Positions 8,220 through 16,436 of a stretch of 33,413 nucleotides of DNA are shown piece after piece. Source of the DNA: a bacterium. GTDB taxonomy: Bacteria; Electryoneota; AABM5-125-24; Hatepunaeales; Hatepunaeaceae. The stretch is from positions 1-33,413 of the forward strand of contig JABMRV010000186.1 of the NCBI GenBank assembly GCA_013202285.1, given 5' to 3'. Under the pieces are notes generated by a model. The model had not been told where the DNA came from. It saw only the letters and a list, made by a program, of their open reading frames with translations, and made no database searches. Every line of letters begins with the position of its first letter. Position 1 is the first letter of the stretch. Position numbers and translations under genes: made by a program.

Positions 8220-11200
8220 TTGAGAAACCCTCTTCGTATATACAGCGGCGTTTTCCATCCACAACTCGAGAGAACACTCTTTGCTGAGATCGATAATATC
8301 AGGAAAGTCGATCCCCTCGAAACGATAGTGATACTGGTTGGATCCGGATTGGTTCGTGATTACCTGCACTGGCGGTTGACCGCTTCCGGACACGATCTCT
8401 TCAACGTCCACCTCGTAACCTTCACCAGCCTGGCACGTGACCTGTCTTTAGTTGACCGATTGAATGACGCTCGCCCTGATCTGCCTGTTGAGGGTGAATT
8501 TGCATCTGTCCTCAGAGCTATTCAGACTCTTGACAATCCCCGTTATTTCAAGGATGTGCTTGATCGTTCCGGTTTTCAGCAGGCGCTTACCGGCACGTTT
8601 GTCGATCTCGATGAAGCGCTGATTGAGCATGTCGGCAGAATAGGCAGTTCCTTCCAGGCTGATAAGCTCCGTACTCTAACTGATCTGCGCTTGAGTTACA
8701 TCGAATCCGTGAAGAAGTTCAGGCGTCCTTTAGACGATCTCCAATTGCCTCATTCACTACCGGCACATTTCCGGAAGGTTTACCAGACGAACAGGCTGCT
8801 GATATACGGTATCTATGATTTCAATACGGCACAGCGGGCTTTTCTGGAATCTTTCGCCGGGGAACTCGAACTTACAGTCTTCCTGCCTTTCCTGCAAGGC
8901 GATGATTTCGGCAGTCCATTCAGATATGCCGAACCGACACGCAACTTTTTCCTTAAACTCCAAAATTCTATCCCGCGAATGCGGGATGCTGAGGGAACTG
9001 ATGAGAGTACAGAGATCGATGATTCCGGTGATAACGTTTCTGATGAGACGAAATGTGATTGCTATGGTGAAAGGCTTTTCCGTTTCAGACCGGAGGATAT
9101 GAAAACCGGTGGAATATCACCCGTCTCCAGGTTGACGGTTTTCAACGCATCAGACCCCGCTGCCGAAGCGAAGGACATCGTTGGGCGGATAAACGAGGCT
9201 ATGCTCTGGAAAGAGATCCCTCTGTCCCGCATGGGAGTATTGCTATGGCGACCTGAAACATACCTTGATCCGCTGAAGTACGAACTCGACAGAGCCGGAA
9301 TACCCTATGCCGACACTATCGGCAAGACGCTGGATCGGACACCTGAAGGCAATACTCTTCTCTCCTTAATTGATCTAACTGGAAGAACGATTGAGAGGAG
9401 AAAACTGATCGACCTGCTGACATCGACGGAGATAAACCTGTCTGATCCCGATACGGAACCGGATCCGGTTGCATGGGAGGTCATCAGTATCGAGACCGGT
9501 ATCATTGAGGGCGATCTGAACCGCTGGCTTAATGAACTGGACTACCTCGAGAAGCTGTATGGATCCGATGACCATCAGGCAGGTCATCCATCACACCTGC
9601 TAAACTCTGAGCAGGTAGGACTTTTCCGCAGTTTTATCGAACGGATATTCGGTCTGTTGGGCGATTTGCCGGGCAGGGACAGTTGGGATAACTTCGCCAG
9701 CCGAACGGTTGAGATTGCCAGAGCTTATCTGCCGGAGAGCAGTATCACCGATAAGATTATTGATACTGTTGAGACACTCCGGAGGTTGGATGAAGTTACC
9801 GGGAAGATTGAATTTGAGAAGTTTATCGTCGTCCTGCACCGACGGCTTGCCGGTTGTTCATCCGGAAAAGGCAGGTATTGCATCGACGGGCTCACTATTT
9901 GTGACAGGATGGTATCGCGAGGATTGTCCTTTGACCTGTTGTTCATCCCCGGACTGGCGCAGGGAATGGTACCGGTTGCGCCTCACGAAGATCCCATTCT
10001 CAATGACGATGACCGCAGGCTGATAAACCACACGGTTTCAAAAGAAGATCGATTCTTTTTACACCTGCCCGAGCCGTTGCCGTTGAAATTGGATCGTCTC
10101 GATGAGGAACGGCTGCTTTTTACAGTAGCAATGGATGCTGCGGAGAAGCAAATAGCGCTTAGTTACCCGCTGCGCGGCAGCGACGGCAAGGATCTGCTGC
10201 CATCCCGGTTCCTGCTTGAAGTGTGCCGAGTAATGTCCGGCGAACCGGTTGAGAGCGGAAAGCTCGATAAGCTGGATTTCTTCGATGGTTCCTCAGACAG
10301 AATCGATATTGAAAGACTTGAGCAACGGACGGTTAATCCTGTTCTGTATCCTCTTGAATGGGTGCGAGCCAACGTCGATACACCGAACAGGGCTGCAGCT
10401 CTCAGGAGGATCTATTACGACAGGTCGGAGCGTTATCGTCGCAGTCTAAACGTCGGTAAACACAGGCTTAAAGGTGATGAATTTACCGTCTGGGATGGTG
10501 TAATGCTGAAAGGCTGGGCGACTCCCGATTCAAGTGGGATGAAATATAGTGCATCAAGGTTGGAGTATTATGCCGCCTGTCCTTTCCATTATTTCATAAG
10601 GTATTACCTAAAATCTGAAAGCTGGGAAGAGCCGGAACAACTATTTGAACCACCGCCAATGACCATCGGTTCTATTATACATAGCGTACTCGAAAGGCTG
10701 TATTCGGATGCGCATGCAGAAGACTGCCTCACGTTCGACGAAGATGATATGGACTGGGTGAACGAGGCTATTAAGAACCTCCTTGCTGAAGAGATGCGGC
10801 GTGAGAGAGCAAAGCTCCCGTTACCGAGCCTGCTCTGGGATCTGACGGGCAAGCGGTTAGAGAAGAGGTTGATGCGTTTCATCCGCGAGGAAATGGGACG
10901 CGGCGACCGTTATCAGTTCCATTCTGCTGAGGATCGCTTCGATATGGATCTGACTTTCGACTGTGAAACCGGTCCATATACTATGCATGTGCGGGGAAAG
11001 ATCGACCGGATCGATTTCAGTGGAGATGGAAAGTCGATCCGTCTGATCGATTACAAAACCGGCAAGGTTCATGCGAAAACCGACATGCTGAAAGGCGGCA
11101 GGACACTGCAGCTTCCGCTTTATTTAATGACCATGTTTGATAAATATCCTGATGTTGACAGAGAATCAAGTGTCGCCGAATATTTGCATATCGATCAACG

Positions 11201-11447
11201 GGGTGGTCTGAGATCGGTTCAATTCACCGGTCAGGCTCTAACAGAGCGTTCAACCGATTTGGGTGAGTTGATTAAGGCGATAGGCGAGGGCATAAAGAAG
11301 GGTGTTTTTCCGCCGTTTCCGCAGGATAATGATTGTGATCGTTGTGATGCGCAGTTTGTCTGCGATCTACGCAGCCGCAGGAGTTCAGAGTGGCGGGTCG
11401 GAGATCCGCGAGTAGTGGAGATTGTCAAGGCAAGAAATATAGAATAG
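8220..11447 (+). CDS. AddB/RexB-like PD-(D/E)XK exonuclease with iron-staple-type cysteines
   Basis: 1075 aa; 'GKIDRIDFSGDGKSIRLIDYKTGKV' nuclease motif; cysteines 'YYAACPFHYFIRYYL' and 'CDRCDAQFVC'; directly upstream of an AddA-like gene; TTG start; no intact Walker A seen. Confidence 0.88.
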   Translation: MRNPLRIYSGVFHPQLERTLFAEIDNIRKVDPLETIVILVGSGLVRDYLHWRLTASGHDLFNVHLVTFTSLARDLSLVDRLNDARPDLPVEGEFASVLRAIQTLDNPRYFKDVLDRSGFQQALTGTFVDLDEALIEHVGRIGSSFQADKLRTLTDLRLSYIESVKKFRRPLDDLQLPHSLPAHFRKVYQTNRLLIYGIYDFNTAQRAFLESFAGELELTVFLPFLQGDDFGSPFRYAEPTRNFFLKLQNSIPRMRDAEGTDESTEIDDSGDNVSDETKCDCYGERLFRFRPEDMKTGGISPVSRLTVFNASDPAAEAKDIVGRINEAMLWKEIPLSRMGVLLWRPETYLDPLKYELDRAGIPYADTIGKTLDRTPEGNTLLSLIDLTGRTIERRKLIDLLTSTEINLSDPDTEPDPVAWEVISIETGIIEGDLNRWLNELDYLEKLYGSDDHQAGHPSHLLNSEQVGLFRSFIERIFGLLGDLPGRDSWDNFASRTVEIARAYLPESSITDKIIDTVETLRRLDEVTGKIEFEKFIVVLHRRLAGCSSGKGRYCIDGLTICDRMVSRGLSFDLLFIPGLAQGMVPVAPHEDPILNDDDRRLINHTVSKEDRFFLHLPEPLPLKLDRLDEERLLFTVAMDAAEKQIALSYPLRGSDGKDLLPSRFLLEVCRVMSGEPVESGKLDKLDFFDGSSDRIDIERLEQRTVNPVLYPLEWVRANVDTPNRAAALRRIYYDRSERYRRSLNVGKHRLKGDEFTVWDGVMLKGWATPDSSGMKYSASRLEYYAACPFHYFIRYYLKSESWEEPEQLFEPPPMTIGSIIHSVLERLYSDAHAEDCLTFDEDDMDWVNEAIKNLLAEEMRRERAKLPLPSLLWDLTGKRLEKRLMRFIREEMGRGDRYQFHSAEDRFDMDLTFDCETGPYTMHVRGKIDRIDFSGDGKSIRLIDYKTGKVHAKTDMLKGGRTLQLPLYLMTMFDKYPDVDRESSVAEYLHIDQRGGLRSVQFTGQALTERSTDLGELIKAIGEGIKKGVFPPFPQDNDCDRCDAQFVCDLRSRRSSEWRVGDPRVVEIVKARNIE
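8970..8987. repeat. Perfect palindrome 'atcccgc-gaat-gcgggat' within the AddB-like CDS
   Basis: Read directly: ...aaaattctatcccgcgaatgcgggatgctgaggg... Confidence 0.75.
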
Positions 11448-11448
11448 A

Positions 11449-14400
11449 TTGAAATTGAGAACCACCCCCACAGACAACGCTGAACGCGAGATCGTCAGGC
11501 GGAAAATCAAGGGTTCGATGGTCGTCGAAGCCGGCGCAGGAACCGGTAAGACCAGTCTGTTGATCGAGCGAATAGTCTCGCTGCTAAGTGAGTTCAGCAT
11601 CACCGATCTGGTGGCGATAACGTTTACCGAAAAGGCTGCCGGAGAACTTCGCGACCGCTTGCGACAGGCACTCGAAGCAAAAGTTATCAGTAAGAAGAAC
11701 GACAAACCGGATCCGAAGATACTGAATGCGCTCGATAACATAGACCGCGCCGCAATCTCCACCATACACTCGTTTGCCTCTTCACTTATTCGCGAGAGAC
11801 CTTTCGAAGTCGGGCTGGAACCTGATTTCCAGCACTTCGATGAGGCTGATGAGAACGACCTGTTGATGGAAGCGCTGCGAAACAGCCTGACAGGTCGAGA
11901 TGACCACCGCGACAGGTTGATTTCTCAGTTTCTCCTGTTGGGCGGCAACCTGAATCGATTGACCGAATTGTTATACCTGATTAACGGCGAACGGGAATTG
12001 CTGCCTTTCTTCAAAGGGAGAACTTCCTTCGTTGAACCTTCCAACTGGTTCGACAGTTTCAGAATCCGAATTGCTGAATTAAACGAAAACTCACGTAAGA
12101 ACTGCCTCGAAGAGGGCGACCCCGGAAAACGACAGATTGAGAAACTCGCCCAATTGATGCCTTCTCAAGAGGTTCCAGATGATGAAGACGCCTGGCGATG
12201 GCTGATCGAGTTGACCGGAATCAGCCCGAATAAGGGCAAACAGGGAAGCTGGACAGATCCGGATTTATGCAAAGTACAGAAGACTAATCTCAAGGAGTTG
12301 AAAGAAGATGCCCTGGATGTATATGAGAAATCCGGAACAGCGGTACTCGAAGAACTCATCATCTGGCTGAGCGGTTTGATTCTACGAACTGAGGAGCTGA
12401 AACTCGAAAACGGGCAGATGACATTCCAGGACCTGTTGATTTTCTCCAGGAGGTTATTGGAGAAGCCTCTTACGTTAGGTCATTTTCAGCACCGTTTCAA
12501 ACGGATTCTGATCGACGAGTTTCAGGATACCGACCCGCTGCAGGTTGAAATCGCCATGTATCTTGCAGCGAAGAAGTCCGAGATTAAAGACCGGAGAAAC
12601 ATCCAACCCGAGATGGGAAAGATCTGCCTGATTGGCGACCCCAAGCAGTCCATTTATCGTTTTCGCCGCGCCGATAATCGAATCTACACCCAGGCGACAG
12701 AAAGGGTGATAAAGCAAGGTGAGAAGGTGATAATCAAGCAGAATTTCCGCTCGGCGCCGGGAATCATTGAGTTTGTCAATTCATTTTTCACGCCGATCTG
12801 GATCGAGACAGATGGAGGCTGCAGATATGAGCCGCTGACCGCAGATCCTGACCGATCTGATTCTGAACCGTCGCCTCCGGTGACCATTATCAATCACGAT
12901 GAACCTCTCGACAGTGTTCTTCAAGTGCGCGAGAAGGAAGCGGGCTGGAATGCAAAGATTATCGATATCGCGGTGAATCGGGAGAAATGGCAGGTAACAG
13001 AACGAAATAGGGGAGACGGTATCAGTTATAGATCAGTTAGTTACGGCGATATTGCGATTCTCTTTCCCAGAATGACCGGAATTGACAGTTATTCCAAAGC
13101 CCTGACGGATGCGGGAATACCCTATAACATCGAGAAAGGGCGTGATTTTTACAACCGACAGATAGTCAGGGACCTGTATCACTGTCTGGTGGCGGTTGAT
13201 AATCCTGCAGACAGGCTCTCCGTGTGCGGAGCGCTCCGTTCCGGTCTCTTCGGACTGTCGGATGCTGAGCTGGCAGAGTGGATGGACAAATCCGACGGCA
13301 GAATCGACTATCGTGAAGAGATTGAGGGCATTCCGGAGGGTATCGAGTCCGTACTTTCCATTCTGAGGAAATTACACTCGGAGAGGTTTGAGTTGACCAC
13401 GGATCGACTAATAGAACGGCTGCTCGAATACAGCGACCTGATTCCGGCGTTACTCTCGGACAGGTTCACGGAAATCGACATTGGCGCCGTTGAGAACCTC
13501 TTAGCGATGGCGCGACGGTATGAAGGCGAAAACAGTTCACGCCTGAGAGGATTTGTTCGCAGGTTACGAAAACGGCTGGAGGATGGTGGTAAAGAGGATG
13601 TTGCACCGATAACCGGTGAGGTTGACTATGTGAGGCTGATGACGGTACATGCCGCCAAGGGACTTGAGTTCCCGGTTGTCATCCTGGCAAATCTCGGCGA
13701 AGGCAGAAGCCAGCGGGAGAAGCTGATCCCCTACCGGTTAGAGAGGAGTTTAGAGGTCGAGATCGGTGGAAAATCCGACGGATTCAGGACGACCGGCTAT
13801 ATGGACGCTGCGGAGAATGAGGAACAGGAGAAGAGTGCTGAAGCACAACGGCTGTTATACGTGGCAATGACACGCGCAAGGGATCATCTGGTGTTGCCAT
13901 GTCTCTTCAAGAAATCCCCAACGGGATATACCGAGTGGATTTACGATCTTATCCACGAAACAGGCGATTATGAAGGGTTGCCGATGCCGTCATATCGGTT
14001 ACTCACCGATGATCGATTACCAGCATCTGTTCAAGCTGTCAAAGAACCGGTAGAGACCTTGCCGGACGTCTCATCTGTCTGGGATGAGAGGACGGCATGG
14101 CAGTCGGAACGTGCATCCCGCCTGAAGAATGCAGTTCAAAAGATACCAAAGGTAACCCGACCAAGCAGACATGACAGCTACTCATCGGAACCGTATCCAG
14201 CTTTATCAGTTAAAGAGAAACCGGAGACTGTCGTAGAAGGTGATGAGCCGGATCGAACAGCAGTTGGTCGGGCGCTGCATAAGTACATGGCTTTGATCGA
14301 TCCTTTTAACGTTCCGGATGATGCCCTGGCGGATTACGTTGCTCGTGAGGAGGGGATTCTCAGGGAGCATCTCGATCCACTATTGTCAAGCTGTCTGAAC

Positions 14401-14694
14401 GGTGAACTCTGGCGTGAGGCAATTACTGCAGTTCGCGTGTGGCGGGAGGTTCCCGTCAGTGTCAGGACAAGCGATGGCATTCTGTTGGGTGTGATAGACC
14501 TGGTATGGGAGGATGGCGAGGGGCTGACACATATCGGTGACTGGAAGAGCGGTTCGGTTCAACCTGAGAGACATGCAGCACAGATGAGAGATTATGCATG
14601 GGCGGTTGAACAGGCGACCGGCAGGGAAGTCGCATCAGTTAGTCTCTTTTATGCAGAGTCGGGAAAGAAGGTCATAATCGAACTGGATGGTTGA
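11449..14694 (+). CDS. AddA/RecB-like UvrD-family helicase with C-terminal nuclease domain
   Basis: Walker A 'VVEAGAGTGKTSLLIERI'; 'RILIDEFQDTDPLQ'; 'LIGDPKQSIYRFRRAD'; 'RLLYVAMTRARDHLVLP'; C-terminal 'GVIDLVWEDGEGLTHIGDWKSG'. TTG start 1 nt after the AddB-like stop. Confidence 0.93.
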   Translation: MKLRTTPTDNAEREIVRRKIKGSMVVEAGAGTGKTSLLIERIVSLLSEFSITDLVAITFTEKAAGELRDRLRQALEAKVISKKNDKPDPKILNALDNIDRAAISTIHSFASSLIRERPFEVGLEPDFQHFDEADENDLLMEALRNSLTGRDDHRDRLISQFLLLGGNLNRLTELLYLINGERELLPFFKGRTSFVEPSNWFDSFRIRIAELNENSRKNCLEEGDPGKRQIEKLAQLMPSQEVPDDEDAWRWLIELTGISPNKGKQGSWTDPDLCKVQKTNLKELKEDALDVYEKSGTAVLEELIIWLSGLILRTEELKLENGQMTFQDLLIFSRRLLEKPLTLGHFQHRFKRILIDEFQDTDPLQVEIAMYLAAKKSEIKDRRNIQPEMGKICLIGDPKQSIYRFRRADNRIYTQATERVIKQGEKVIIKQNFRSAPGIIEFVNSFFTPIWIETDGGCRYEPLTADPDRSDSEPSPPVTIINHDEPLDSVLQVREKEAGWNAKIIDIAVNREKWQVTERNRGDGISYRSVSYGDIAILFPRMTGIDSYSKALTDAGIPYNIEKGRDFYNRQIVRDLYHCLVAVDNPADRLSVCGALRSGLFGLSDAELAEWMDKSDGRIDYREEIEGIPEGIESVLSILRKLHSERFELTTDRLIERLLEYSDLIPALLSDRFTEIDIGAVENLLAMARRYEGENSSRLRGFVRRLRKRLEDGGKEDVAPITGEVDYVRLMTVHAAKGLEFPVVILANLGEGRSQREKLIPYRLERSLEVEIGGKSDGFRTTGYMDAAENEEQEKSAEAQRLLYVAMTRARDHLVLPCLFKKSPTGYTEWIYDLIHETGDYEGLPMPSYRLLTDDRLPASVQAVKEPVETLPDVSSVWDERTAWQSERASRLKNAVQKIPKVTRPSRHDSYSSEPYPALSVKEKPETVVEGDEPDRTAVGRALHKYMALIDPFNVPDDALADYVAREEGILREHLDPLLSSCLNGELWREAITAVRVWREVPVSVRTSDGILLGVIDLVWEDGEGLTHIGDWKSGSVQPERHAAQMRDYAWAVEQATGREVASVSLFYAESGKKVIIELDG

Positions 14695-14804
14695 GAAAAA
14701 CCAGTAGAACTAACCGGTTACTGGAAAATATTCAGCCGAATAATTCTAATTACTTGCTTTAGCTGTTTTACTTAGTTAAATTTCCTTGTTTAATAATGAA
14801 GGCT

Positions 14805-14828
14805 GTCATCCCGTAGCTTAGGGATGAC
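14805..14828. repeat. Intergenic palindrome 'gtcatccc-gtagctta-gggatgac'
   Basis: Perfect 8 bp arms. Confidence 0.75.
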
Positions 14829-14860
14829 GAATCAAACTGACAACAAATTTAGAGTGTAAA

Positions 14861-15307
14861 ATGACCGCTTTTATTACCCGACTTGGCGCCATAGTCCTAA
14901 CAATCTCAATCCTGTACGCTGTTGCAGGTTGCGGCGGCGCATCTCAGAAAGAAGACGCCAAGGATCTGCTTGTCAAGGCTCAGGAACTACAACAAGCAGA
15001 AAAGTATGAAGATGCGATCAGAGCTTACCGCAAGCTGAATCGAGAGTATTCCGACTCGCGTGAGGGGATTAATGCTCAGTTTATGATCGGGTATATCTAT
15101 GCCAATCATGTCAAGGATCATGAGCAGGCGAAGATCGAGCTGAATCGCTTCCTGGAAAAATACTCCGCTACTGCGGACAGCGGTCTGATTGCCGGAGCAG
15201 AATTTGAACTCAAATACATGGGAATGGACATTGAACAGATTCCGATTCTCACTGATATAGGAATTGTGGACAGCACGGTTATGGAGGGTGAGACCCAGGG
15301 GGATTGA
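14861..15307 (+). CDS. TPR-repeat lipoprotein
   Basis: Lipobox 'AVAGC'; TPR-like 'AQELQQAEKYEDAIRAYRKLNREYSDSREGINAQFMIGYIYANHVKDHEQAKIELNRFLEKY'. Confidence 0.8.
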   Translation: MTAFITRLGAIVLTISILYAVAGCGGASQKEDAKDLLVKAQELQQAEKYEDAIRAYRKLNREYSDSREGINAQFMIGYIYANHVKDHEQAKIELNRFLEKYSATADSGLIAGAEFELKYMGMDIEQIPILTDIGIVDSTVMEGETQGD

Positions 15308-15351
15308 TAACCGGCAGGCAACTGCTAATCAGATTATCTGTCTTGTGACTG

Positions 15352-15384
15352 AAAGGGTGAGGAAAATTTCCTCACCCTTTTTTC
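15352..15384 (+). terminator. Rho-independent terminator after the TPR lipoprotein gene
   Basis: 'aaagggtgagg-aaaattt-cctcacccttttttctt' long stem with T-tract. Confidence 0.88.
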
Positions 15385-15400
15385 TTATTGTGGAATGAAT

Positions 15401-15430
15401 TCCCCCTTTATCCCCCCTTAGTAAGGGGGG
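15401..15430. repeat. Single copy related to the C/G-run hairpin family
   Basis: 'tcccccctttatccccccttagtaagggggg'-type hairpin ('ccccccttagtaagggggg' at 15412-15430). Confidence 0.65.
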
Positions 15431-15475
15431 ATAAAGATTCTAAAATCTCTCATCTATCGCATCTGCGGCGTGTGG

Positions 15476-15513
15476 CCCGACATCCCGGACTTGATCCGGG
15501 ATCGTAAGTCGGG
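15476..15513. repeat. Nested palindrome (REP-like)
   Basis: Outer arms 'cccga...tcggg', inner arms 'atcccgga-cttga-tccgggat'. Confidence 0.75.
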
Positions 15514-15523
15514 TTTCAAACCA

Positions 15524-16297
15524 TCAAGCAATTGCCGCATCCGCGATCTCGAAGAATTGACGGACGGATTCGATATCACTGTCGAGCGCTTCATCCAGTG
15601 TTCCGGTGAACAGAAGCTTTCCTTCGCCGATGAACGCTATACGGTCGGCAATGCGACGTATAGAGGTAGTTTCGTGTGTTACAATCACGAGCGTCAGCCC
15701 AAGGTTGTCTCGCAGACTGAGGAGGAGTCGATCGAGTTGGTATGTGGTATCGGGATCAAGCCCCGCAGTCGGCTCATCGCAGAAAACCAGAGGAGGATCA
15801 AGGGATAACGCTCTCGCCAGACCGGCACGCTTGCGCATGCCACCGGAAAGTTCCGACGGGAGCAGTTTTTCGGCATCCTGAAGTTCGACCTGTCTCAGCT
15901 TCAATCTCACGACGCGGTTGATAACTTCGTCGGAGAGGTTGGTATGCTGCTCAAGCGGGATTGCAACATTGGCAGCGAGTGATCTTGAACCGAGTAGCGC
16001 GCCGCCCTGGAACAGTACGCCTATCTGCTGGATAATCCTGTCCCGTTCGGGTTCATCAAGCGTCCACCAGTCCTTTCCAAACAGTTCGATCTGTCCTTTT
16101 ACCGGTTTCATAAGTCCGATGAAGTGCTTGAGTAGGGTGGTTTTGCCGCAGCCACTGCCGCCCAGTATCACCAGTATTTCGCCGGGGAAGATGTCCAGTG
16201 AAATATCCTCAAGGACAACATGGTCGCCGTAGGCGGCGGTCAGGTTTATCGCCCTTGCCAGCGGTTTTTTCTTTGAACCGAGAAAAATAAATGACAA
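15524..16297 (-). CDS. MlaF-like ABC transporter ATP-binding protein
   Basis: Walker A 'GGSGCGKTTLLKHFIGLMKP', signature 'LSGGMRKRAGLARAL', Walker B 'LVFCDEPTAGLDP', 'QGGALLGSRSLAANVAIPLEQHTNL' typical of the Mla ATPase subfamily. TTG start. Confidence 0.92.
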   Translation of the reverse strand: MSFIFLGSKKKPLARAINLTAAYGDHVVLEDISLDIFPGEILVILGGSGCGKTTLLKHFIGLMKPVKGQIELFGKDWWTLDEPERDRIIQQIGVLFQGGALLGSRSLAANVAIPLEQHTNLSDEVINRVVRLKLRQVELQDAEKLLPSELSGGMRKRAGLARALSLDPPLVFCDEPTAGLDPDTTYQLDRLLLSLRDNLGLTLVIVTHETTSIRRIADRIAFIGEGKLLFTGTLDEALDSDIESVRQFFEIADAAIA

Positions 16298-16354
16298 TCC
16301 AGGACCTTTCCAAAATAACGATTATGATTCCGATGTCGCCAGGTGAACAATAAA

Positions 16355-16384
16355 GTGACCCAGCCGTTAAAACGACCGGGTCAC
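16355..16384. repeat. Intergenic inverted repeat 'gtgacccagccg...cgaccgggtcac'
   Basis: 7 bp perfect outer arms (gtgaccc/gggtcac) plus partial inner pairing. Confidence 0.6.
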
Positions 16385-16394
16385 AAAGTATCGC

Positions 16395-16414
16395 CATCCC
16401 GAAACGTCGGGATG
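16395..16414 (-). repeat. Palindrome 'catcccga-aacg-tcgggatg' downstream of the minus-strand operon; possible terminator-like hairpin
   Basis: Perfect 8 bp arms, just beyond the operon's last stop codon; no clear T-tract. Confidence 0.6.
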
Positions 16415-16436
16415 ACAGATCAGTTTACCTCCCGTC

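Noticed and set aside
14701-14724. Possible terminator 'ccagta...tactgg' after the AddA-like gene
   Set aside because: Short stem and no T-tract after the right arm.
15470-15808. 112-aa plus-strand ORF
   Set aside because: Runs through a palindrome and antisense to the Mla ATPase.
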